15,053 nt of DNA, taken from assembly GCA_005882235.1 (NCBI GenBank), contig VBCT01000149.1, positions 1-15,053 on the forward strand. The letters are read 5' to 3'. This stretch comes from Betaproteobacteria bacterium. Lineage in GTDB: Bacteria > Pseudomonadota > Gammaproteobacteria > Burkholderiales > SG8-39. Position numbers and translations under genes: made by a program. The notes beneath the pieces are model-generated. The model made no database searches and was not told where the DNA came from. It was given only the letters and a program-made list of their open reading frames with translations. Below, piece after piece: positions 8,048-13,783 of the stretch. The stretch's first letter is position 1. Every line of letters starts with the position of its first letter.

Positions 8048-8213
8048 GCAATAAGAATAGTTCTGGGGAGAACGGCTTACGTAGGAGACCGGCCGCACCA
8101 ATTGCTCTCGTTGCGCTGCCACCCAAGCAGGAAAATGGGCGGCTCAAGACTGCGACGATATCGAGCTGCCTGCTTGCACCCAGCTTACGCTTGCTCTAAG
8201 AGTTGCGATTTGC
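8048..8213 (+). ncRNA. ssrS: 6S RNA candidate, global regulator of RNA polymerase
   Basis: 6S RNA mimics an open promoter and sequesters the housekeeping RNA polymerase holoenzyme. The segment contains GGCUCAAGACUGCGACGA (8141-8158), which closely resembles the E. coli 6S stretch GCCUUAAAACUGCGACGA as I recall it. It also folds as expected. Closing stem: 8048-8051 with 8210-8213, and 8059-8068 with 8194-8204 (bulged A8198). Distal stem: 8108-8115 with 8151-8158. Apical hairpin: 8118-8125 with 8136-8143, with one A-C mismatch and a 10-nt loop. Between the stems is a large asymmetric bubble, whose 3' side holds a small hairpin (8164-8168 with 8181-8185), as in known 6S RNAs. The length of about 166 nt fits the family. 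The ends are inferred. No T-tract follows, so the 3' end is probably made by processing of a transcript continuing into the next gene. Confidence 0.75.
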
Positions 8214-8251
8214 TTAAGCGGCCGCATGATGATCTGGAAAGGAAGCCAAAA

Positions 8252-9103
8252 ATGAAGCTTTGTCGTTACGGCAGGAACGGATTCGAAAAACCGGGCGTCA
8301 TCGACGCGCAAGGCCAGTTGCGCGATTTGTCAGGGGTGATTTCCAACATCGACCAGGACACGATTTCCTCCAAAGGGCTGACGAAGTTGCGCAAGATTCG
8401 TCCGGAGTCGCTGCCCCTGGTGCGCGGTAACCCGCGTTTCGGCGTGCCTTATACGGGAATCTCCAAGTTTGTCGCCATCGGCCTGAATTACGTCGATCAT
8501 GCGCACGAAGCGGGCCTGCAAATACCCGCCGAGCCGGTAGTTTTCATGAAGGCGACGACGTGCATCAGCGGCCCGAATGACGACATCCAGCAGCCCCGCA
8601 GTTCCACCAAGCTCGACTACGAGGTCGAGATCGCAATAGTTATCGGGACACGCGCCGAGTACGTGTCGGAGGACGAGGCCCTGGACCACGTCGCTGGTTA
8701 CACGATCGTGAATGACGTGTCCGAGCGCGCTTTCCAGTTGCAGTCCTCTCAGTGGGACAAGGGCAAGGGATGTGACACCTTCGGACCGATCGGACCATGG
8801 CTCGTCACGACCGACGAGATTACCAATCCCCAGGTGCTCGACGTCTGGCTCGACGTCAACGGCGAACGTCGGCAATCCTCCAATACCAAGAACATGATTT
8901 TCCCCTGTGCGAAGCTTGTATCGTACGTGAGCAACTACATGACGCTGCTCGCGGGTGACATTATTACAACCGGAACACCGGCTGGCGTCGCGCTGGGTAT
9001 GAAGCCGACCCAGGCGTGGCTCAAACCGGGTGACGTGGTCACTCTTGGCATCAAAGGGCTCGGTGAGCAGCGCCAAAAAGTGATTCCTTACACGGGAAAA
9101 TAA
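8252..9103 (+). CDS. Fumarylacetoacetate hydrolase family protein (ureidoglycolate lyase-like)
   Basis: This is a 283-residue member of the FAH superfamily of metal-dependent C-C (or C-N) bond hydrolases and lyases. Visible family motifs are FVAIGLNYVDHAHEAG (73-88), EPVVFMK, LDYEVEIAIVIG (121-132, with the metal ligands Glu124 and Glu126), the third ligand Asp155 in GYTIVNDVSERA, KGCDTFGPIGPWLV, and the C-terminal DIITTGTPAGVALGM. Homologues are annotated as ureidoglycolate lyase or as sugar-acid hydrolases (2,4-diketo-3-deoxy-rhamnonate type). The sequence cannot decide between these, and no allantoin or rhamnose genes lie nearby. The ATG at 8252 is chosen because AAGGAAG ends 6 bases before it; the open frame extends far upstream but through the 6S locus. 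It may be co-transcribed with that RNA, 38 bases upstream. Confidence 0.9.
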   Translation: MKLCRYGRNGFEKPGVIDAQGQLRDLSGVISNIDQDTISSKGLTKLRKIRPESLPLVRGNPRFGVPYTGISKFVAIGLNYVDHAHEAGLQIPAEPVVFMKATTCISGPNDDIQQPRSSTKLDYEVEIAIVIGTRAEYVSEDEALDHVAGYTIVNDVSERAFQLQSSQWDKGKGCDTFGPIGPWLVTTDEITNPQVLDVWLDVNGERRQSSNTKNMIFPCAKLVSYVSNYMTLLAGDIITTGTPAGVALGMKPTQAWLKPGDVVTLGIKGLGEQRQKVIPYTGK

Positions 9104-9134
9104 GCAAGCCTTTCCGTTCCGGCCCTCATGCAAA

Positions 9135-9154
9135 CCCGATGATGCCGCATCGGG
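9135..9154 (+). terminator. Putative terminator hairpin after the FAH-family gene
   Basis: CCCGATG (9135-9141) and CATCGGG (9148-9154) form a perfect 7-bp stem with a 6-nt loop, 32 bases after the FAH-family stop codon. It is preceded by an A-run, but only CTTG follows instead of a T-run. It is therefore a weak intrinsic terminator or a 3'-end stabilising hairpin. Confidence 0.45.
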
Positions 9155-9228
9155 CTTGACCTGTATATCCAGCGAACCACTTGTTGAACGGCCTCAGCGC
9201 CGTGCATGGACGCGGCGGAAGGGCTCGC

Positions 9229-9257
9229 TTGCCGTGCGAAAGTCAAAAGTGTAGATT
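9229..9257 (+). promoter_or_regulatory. Candidate sigma-70 promoter for dadA
   Basis: TTGCCG (9229-9234) and TAGATT (9252-9257) are separated by exactly 17 bases, each matching four of six consensus positions. They lie about 60 bases before the dadA start and downstream of the hairpin that ends the preceding gene. The other bases of the 212-base gap (9104-9315) show no gene. The promoter is a pattern match only. Confidence 0.4.
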
Positions 9258-9315
9258 CGTTTTCCAGGGGGATATAGCGCGAGCTTTCCCCCTTTTGTTT
9301 TTATCGGAGGCGGGC

Positions 9316-10623
9316 ATGAGAGTGATCGTTCTCGGTGCCGGGGTTATAGGCACGACGAGCGCATGGTATCTCGCGCAGAGCGGCCACGAGGTCATGGTGG
9401 TTGACCGTCAGCCCGAGCCTGCGCTTGAGACGAGTTTTGCAAATGGCGGGCAGATTTCAGTCAGCCACTCCGAACCCTGGGCCAACCCGACCGCTCCCTT
9501 GACGATCCTTAAGTGGTTCGGGCGCGAGGACGCCCCACTGCTCTTCCGGCCGCGCGCCGACCTCGCTCAATGGCTCTGGGGCCTGCGCTTCCTGTTTGAA
9601 TGTTTGCCAGGCCGGACCCGTCGCAACACAGATTCCGCTTTCACACTTGCGCTGTACAGTCGCGAGCAGCTGCGTCAACTGCGGCGCGATACCGGAATCC
9701 GCTACGATTTTGATACCCGGGGCATCCTACACCTGTACGAGGACGGTGACGAATTCGAACACGCGAGGAGACAGGCCGAGCTGCTCAGAGTTCGCGGCCT
9801 GGACATCGAAATCAAGTCGCCCGAAGGGTGCCTCGCGATCGAGCCGGCGCTCAAGCATTCGATAGCCCGGGTCGTGGGGGGAGCCTACGCGGCTTCAGAC
9901 GAATGCGGTGATGCGCAGCTTTTCACTCGGGCCCTGTCCGATCTCTGCGGTGCCCAAGGCGTGACCTTTCGGTTCAACGTAAGCGTGAAGCGTCTCGAAG
10001 CCGCGAGGGGAGCGATCGAGCGCGTGGTCATAGACGACGAAAAAGGAATCGAAGAATCCTTGCGTGCGGAAGCCTATGTTGTTGCGCTGGGAAGCTATAG
10101 CCCGCTCCTGCTGGCGCCAGTCGGCGTCTCGGTGCCGGTGTACCCCGTGAAGGGCTATTCAGTCACCTTGCCTCTCGAGCCCGACGACGAGGCCCCGCAG
10201 ACGAGTCTGACCGATCACGCGCGCAAGATCGTGATCTCGCGACTGGGCGATCGCTTGCGCGTGGCAGGCACCGCCGAGTTGAACGGCTACGACACCGAGA
10301 TGAACGAGCCCCGCTGCGCGGCGCTCGTCAAGCGCTGCTTCGAATGGTTTCCGAACGCGGGACGCCCGGAGCGCGCGCAGTTCTGGACGGGACTGCGACC
10401 GGCCACACCCAGCAATCTCCCCCTCATCGGGCGTTCGAGGTACTCCAACCTTTTTCTCAACACAGGGCACGGCACGCTCGGGTGGACGCTTGCGTGCGGC
10501 TCGGGCCGGGCCCTTGCCGACATCGTGAGCGGCCGAAAGCCAGAGCCGGAGTTCGGTTTCCTCGGGTTCGAGACCAAAACGAAGAGAGCAACCCTCTCGG
10601 TCACCCCGCACCCAACCGGCTGA
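9316..10623 (+). CDS. dadA: D-amino acid dehydrogenase (FAD-dependent, small subunit type)
   Basis: This flavoenzyme, associated with the inner face of the membrane, oxidatively deaminates D-amino acids, classically D-alanine, to 2-oxo acids and passes electrons to the respiratory chain. The protein is 435 residues, near the E. coli DadA length of 432. It begins with the dinucleotide-binding motif VIVLGAGVIGTTSAWYLAQSGHEVMVVDR, then the DadA hallmark ETSFANGGQISVSHSEPWANP. The C-terminal half holds VYPVKGYSVTLPL, the substrate-domain WTGLRPATPSNLPLIGRS and NTGHGTLGWTLACGSGRALAD. The ATG at 9316 is supported by CGGAGG ending 5 bases upstream; the longer frame from 9181 is unlikely. No alanine racemase gene (dadX) follows; instead the next gene converges after 11 bases. 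The substrate may be broader than D-alanine. Confidence 0.93.
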   Translation: MRVIVLGAGVIGTTSAWYLAQSGHEVMVVDRQPEPALETSFANGGQISVSHSEPWANPTAPLTILKWFGREDAPLLFRPRADLAQWLWGLRFLFECLPGRTRRNTDSAFTLALYSREQLRQLRRDTGIRYDFDTRGILHLYEDGDEFEHARRQAELLRVRGLDIEIKSPEGCLAIEPALKHSIARVVGGAYAASDECGDAQLFTRALSDLCGAQGVTFRFNVSVKRLEAARGAIERVVIDDEKGIEESLRAEAYVVALGSYSPLLLAPVGVSVPVYPVKGYSVTLPLEPDDEAPQTSLTDHARKIVISRLGDRLRVAGTAELNGYDTEMNEPRCAALVKRCFEWFPNAGRPERAQFWTGLRPATPSNLPLIGRSRYSNLFLNTGHGTLGWTLACGSGRALADIVSGRKPEPEFGFLGFETKTKRATLSVTPHPTG

Positions 10624-10635
10624 CGCCCCGGCGTC
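10622..10635. terminator. Small inverted repeat between convergent dadA and speD-speE stops
   Basis: GACGCC (10622-10627) and GGCGTC (10630-10635) form a short GC-rich palindrome that spans the dadA stop and touches the last base of the convergent gene. With only 11 bases between the genes it is the one candidate for a bidirectional transcription stop, but no T-tract accompanies it in either direction. Confidence 0.25.
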
Positions 10636-11891
10636 TACTTCACGCCACCCGCCGCGCGTTTCTTCGTAGCCACGAGCCTGGGCTTGGGTACGGCGTCGAC
10701 GGTGAGCTCGCGCACGAAATTCGGCAGCGCGAAGAGCGCCTGATGGGCGGCGCCGTTGTAGTACTGCAGATGGCTGAGACCGCGGTTGCCGATTCGAATA
10801 TCGATCTCCCCGCTATTCACCGCCGCGACGTCTGTGGAATCCGAGCACGCGCACATCGACCACAGGCACCCGTACAAGGGGATGAACATCGTGTACGGCC
10901 GGGCGATCTTGAACATCTTGGCCAGCCGCCCATAGAGCATCTTGACCCGGTCGGGGCGCGACCAGGGCGAGCCCATATGCAAGCTGAGCACGCCGCCCGC
11001 GGCAAGCGCTCGCTTGCAGTCGCGGAAAAACGCCTCCTCGTAGAGCGCGGTGGCGGGGCCGATGGGGTCGGGCAAATCAAGGGCGATGTGGTCGAACTTT
11101 TCCTTGGTCTCAGCGAGGTATTTCAGCCCGTCCTCGATCAGCAGCTTCAGTTTCGGATTGTCGAATACGCCGCGGTGAATCGTGGCGAAGTGCTCCTTGG
11201 CGATCTCGACCACCTTCCCGTCCAGCTCGACCATGACGAGCTGCTCGATCGACGGGTGCTTCAGGGCTTCTTCCGCCGCGCCACCATCGCCCCCTCCGAT
11301 AACAAGGACCCGCTTGGGCAAAGGATGGGCGGTGAGCGCAGGGTGGGTTAGGGTCTCGTGGTAGACGAATTCCTCGCGCTCGGAAGTCATGAAGCAGCCG
11401 TCCAGGCGAAAGAGCTTTCCGAACTGCGGCGTCTCGTGGATTTCGAGGTCCTGGAAGCGCGTCTTCGTAGACTCGATCAGCTTGGAGGAACGCAGGAAAA
11501 ACCCGTAGTCCCCGTTCAGCGCCTCGTACATGAAACGCTTGTCGCGCGGCACATCGTGCTGCACGTGTTCCTCAGGGCGATAAAGCTCCATCAGGTCGGC
11601 CACGACCTGGCGCGCCTTGGCGCTGTTGTCCTGGGTGTAATTGCACACGTAGACGTCGAGGGTGACGCTCTGGAGCTCCGGCCAGGTATGGCTGGCGAGA
11701 TGCGACTCCGCCAGCACCACCGTGCCCGTGACTCCGCCACCGTCGAACTCGTGGAACAGGTCGCCGAGAATCGTGAGACCGGACCTGTTGATAGAGTCGT
11801 GACAAAAACGACGCAGCTCGGCTGCGTCAGTCAAATACCGTGCATCCCCCCCGCAACGGTACAGATTCGCAACAATGTGCAGTCCGTCCAA
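10635..11891 (-). CDS. Fused S-adenosylmethionine decarboxylase and spermidine synthase
   Basis: A single 418-residue protein carries two consecutive steps of spermidine synthesis. Residues about 1-112 are a prokaryotic (class 1B) AdoMet decarboxylase. It has the self-cleavage site AE/SHLASHTWPE, so Ser63 would become the pyruvoyl cofactor, with His68 and Cys83 also present. These positions match the numbering I recall for stand-alone bacterial SpeD. Residues about 120-400 are an aminopropyltransferase (SpeE) with EFVYHETLTHPAL, the decarboxylated-AdoMet site VIGGGDGGAAEE, VELD (221-224) and DLPDPIGPA. The decarboxylated product could pass straight to the synthase. The start at 11891 is a TTG: the nearest ATG (11898) is out of frame and no in-frame ATG precedes it. 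GGGGA lies about 10 bases upstream. It is the last gene of a probable operon, 42 bases after nudC. Confidence 0.93.
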   Translation of the reverse strand: MDGLHIVANLYRCGGDARYLTDAAELRRFCHDSINRSGLTILGDLFHEFDGGGVTGTVVLAESHLASHTWPELQSVTLDVYVCNYTQDNSAKARQVVADLMELYRPEEHVQHDVPRDKRFMYEALNGDYGFFLRSSKLIESTKTRFQDLEIHETPQFGKLFRLDGCFMTSEREEFVYHETLTHPALTAHPLPKRVLVIGGGDGGAAEEALKHPSIEQLVMVELDGKVVEIAKEHFATIHRGVFDNPKLKLLIEDGLKYLAETKEKFDHIALDLPDPIGPATALYEEAFFRDCKRALAAGGVLSLHMGSPWSRPDRVKMLYGRLAKMFKIARPYTMFIPLYGCLWSMCACSDSTDVAAVNSGEIDIRIGNRGLSHLQYYNGAAHQALFALPNFVRELTVDAVPKPRLVATKKRAAGGVK

Positions 11892-11933
11892 TTTGCATAA
11901 ATCCCCACGCCCGTTGATAACCGAGATGCCGAA

Positions 11934-12785
11934 CTATGCGAGCATCTCCCCTTTTGCCGCATCGATCAGCCTGCGAGCGATGCTGATTCTAGCAGGCAAC
12001 CGCGGCAAATTTTCAAGATTTCTCACGTCGAACCACTTCGCGTCTTCGATTTCCGTTCCATCGACGCGAATTTCACCGCTGTAATAGTCGGCGAAGAACG
12101 CGATCATGAGCGAATGCGGGAATGGCCACGGCTGGCTGGCGAAGTAACGTACCCTGCGCACCCTGATCCCGACTTCCTCATAAACTTCGCGCTCCAAGCA
12201 CTGCTCCAGCGTTTCGCCGGGCTCGACAAAACCGGCCAAGGCGCTGTACATATCCTTGGGGAACCGCGGCGCGCGCGCCAAGAGAAGTTCCTTTTCACGC
12301 CGCACTAACCCCATCACCGCCGGCGCGAGCCTGGGATACGCCACCAGCCCGCAGCCCGGGCATTCGCGGCTGCGCTCGTTTGTTCGCGCCGCCGTCGTCT
12401 TCCCGCATGCACCGCAGTACTGGTGCGTGCGGTCCCAATCGACGATCTGCAGCGCCCGCCCGGCGAGCGCAAACTGCGCCTCATCAAGCGTACCGAATAG
12501 CGCCCGCAGCCCTTGCCAAATCCATCCTTGCGGTGCTACAGCGCCTACCGCAAGCTCGGCCGAGAAACAATGCTGCTCGCCGAGAACCCCAAGATATTGT
12601 ATTCGTTGGGGCATCATACCCAAACTATTGGGGTGATTGCAATGGGGAAGTGTGGCTGAGCCAGGCGCGGCGGCGACCAGAAGCTCGGCGCCGCGGAAAA
12701 CGAACCAGAGGGAGCGCTCGGGCGGGTCGAGCGGAGGCTGGACGGCCGGTACGTAGGCCGCCGGCCATTGGAAAGGGATGCTCAC
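11934..12785 (-). CDS. nudC: NADH pyrophosphatase / NAD-cap decapping hydrolase NudC
   Basis: This Nudix hydrolase cleaves NAD(H) to NMN(H) and AMP; the E. coli homologue also removes NAD caps from RNA 5' ends. The protein is 283 residues. A four-cysteine zinc ribbon is visible (Cys124, Cys127, Cys142, Cys145 in YCGACG and ECPGCG). The complete Nudix box GFVEPGETLEQCLEREVYEEVGI spans about 185-207, with the metal-binding glutamates Glu200, Glu203 and Glu204. It is followed by the NudC-specific SQPWPFPHS (217-225), which separates this family from other Nudix enzymes. The chosen start is GTG at 12785 (the next codons read SIPFQWP), with no clear Shine-Dalgarno, so the exact N-terminus is uncertain. 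It lies 31 bases after the dehydrogenase gene and 42 bases before the spermidine gene on the same strand. Confidence 0.95.
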   Translation of the reverse strand: MSIPFQWPAAYVPAVQPPLDPPERSLWFVFRGAELLVAAAPGSATLPHCNHPNSLGMMPQRIQYLGVLGEQHCFSAELAVGAVAPQGWIWQGLRALFGTLDEAQFALAGRALQIVDWDRTHQYCGACGKTTAARTNERSRECPGCGLVAYPRLAPAVMGLVRREKELLLARAPRFPKDMYSALAGFVEPGETLEQCLEREVYEEVGIRVRRVRYFASQPWPFPHSLMIAFFADYYSGEIRVDGTEIEDAKWFDVRNLENLPRLPARISIARRLIDAAKGEMLA

Positions 12786-12816
12786 GGGCTGCCGGGAAGG
12801 TGCCCCGCGGGCGTGG

Positions 12817-13689
12817 TCAGCCTCGGCGCAGCCGCCGGATCAGGCTCGAGGTGTCCCAGCGGCCGCCGCCCATCTTCGATATCTCGTCGTAGAAACCGGC
12901 GATCGTTTGGGTGACGGGAAGCTGCGCGCCGTTCTCCCGTGCCGTTTCGGAGCAGATGCGCAGGTCCTTTCTCATCCAGTCCACCGCAAAACCGAAGTCG
13001 AACTTGTCCTCGACCATGGTCTTGCCGCGGTTCTCCATCTGCCAGGACTGTGCTGCGCCCTTCGAGATCACATCGAGCACGAGTTTTGCGTCCAGGCCGG
13101 CCTTGATGGCGAAGTTGAGGCCTTCCGACAAACCCTGCACCAGGCCCGCGATGCAGATCTGGTTGACCATCTTGGTGAGCTGGCCCGAACCCGAGGGGCC
13201 CATCAGCGTGACCGCCTTGGCGAAATGGGCAATGACCGCCTTTGCCCGCTCGAACGCGGCGGGGTCGCCTCCGACCATGACGGTGAGCTGCCCGTTTTCG
13301 GCGCCCGCCTGACCTCCGGATACGGGCGCGTCCAGGAATTCGAAACCGCGTTTTTTCGCCTCGGCGGCGAGCTCCCGCGCCACTTTCGCCGAGGCGGTCG
13401 TATGGTCGACGAAGATCGCGCCCCTGTCCATCTTCTGAAAAGCGCCGTTCGGCCCCAGCGTCACTTGGCGCAGATCCGGGTCGTCGCCTACGCAGCAGAA
13501 CACGATGTCTGCGCCTTCCGCCGCCTTGCCCGGGGTGTCCGCGAAGCGTCCCTTGTGCCTGCCTACCCAGGCCTCGGCCTTGGCGCGGCTGCGGTTGTAC
13601 ACGGTAAGCTCATGGCCGCCTTTGGTCACGAGATGTCCGGCCATGGGAAAACCCATCACGCCGAGCCCGATGAATGCGAGTTTGCTCAC
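12817..13689 (-). CDS. NAD(P)-dependent beta-hydroxyacid dehydrogenase (3-hydroxyisobutyrate dehydrogenase / tartronate semialdehyde reductase family)
   Basis: This 290-residue oxidoreductase acts on a short beta-hydroxyacid or its semialdehyde. Visible motifs are the N-terminal Rossmann signature FIGLGVMGFPMAGHL (6-20), the YNRSRAKAE turn (an Asn-Arg pair that often goes with NADP preference), the substrate-binding DAPVSGGQAGAENGQLTVMVGG (120-141), and the catalytic Lys173 in GSGQLTKMVNQI. The family includes GarR/GlxR, MmsB and glyoxylate/succinate semialdehyde reductases, and the sequence alone does not choose between them. The GTG at 13689 is preferred over the in-frame ATG at 13737 because GGAGG lies 7 bases before it and because the Rossmann motif then begins at the usual place. 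It is the first gene of the probable leftward operon with nudC and the spermidine fusion. Confidence 0.9.
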   Translation of the reverse strand: MSKLAFIGLGVMGFPMAGHLVTKGGHELTVYNRSRAKAEAWVGRHKGRFADTPGKAAEGADIVFCCVGDDPDLRQVTLGPNGAFQKMDRGAIFVDHTTASAKVARELAAEAKKRGFEFLDAPVSGGQAGAENGQLTVMVGGDPAAFERAKAVIAHFAKAVTLMGPSGSGQLTKMVNQICIAGLVQGLSEGLNFAIKAGLDAKLVLDVISKGAAQSWQMENRGKTMVEDKFDFGFAVDWMRKDLRICSETARENGAQLPVTQTIAGFYDEISKMGGGRWDTSSLIRRLRRG

Positions 13690-13742
13690 TGCGCTCCCTC
13701 CGTTGCGGGTTTTTCTCGCCAAGCGAGCGAGATTCACCGATA

Positions 13743-13748
13743 ATTATA
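13743..13748 (-). promoter_or_regulatory. TATAAT -10 element in the divergent gap, overlapping a + strand TATAAG
   Basis: On the minus strand 13748-13743 reads TATAAT, a perfect -10 for the dehydrogenase-nudC-spermidine operon. It gives a start site near 13736 and a leader of about 47 nt. The -35 candidate, TTCAGG at 13771-13766, is weak. On the plus strand the same AT-rich block contains TATAAG (13745-13750), about 35 bases before the tkt ATG. The two transcription units may therefore compete for one polymerase site. Confidence 0.45.
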
Positions 13749-13783
13749 AGGTCTCCACCTACCCTCCTGAATTTTCCGAGTAA

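Noticed and set aside
8218..8225. Eight-base palindrome GCGGCCGC just before the FAH-family gene
   Set aside because: It is expected by chance in GC-rich DNA and is too short for a terminator, with no T-run. I see no sign that it is a cloning scar or binding site.
7508..8251. N-terminal extension of the FAH-family frame back to 7508
   Set aside because: The extension runs antisense through rsmE and across the 6S promoter and RNA. The conserved protein starts at the ATG at 8252 with a good ribosome-binding site.
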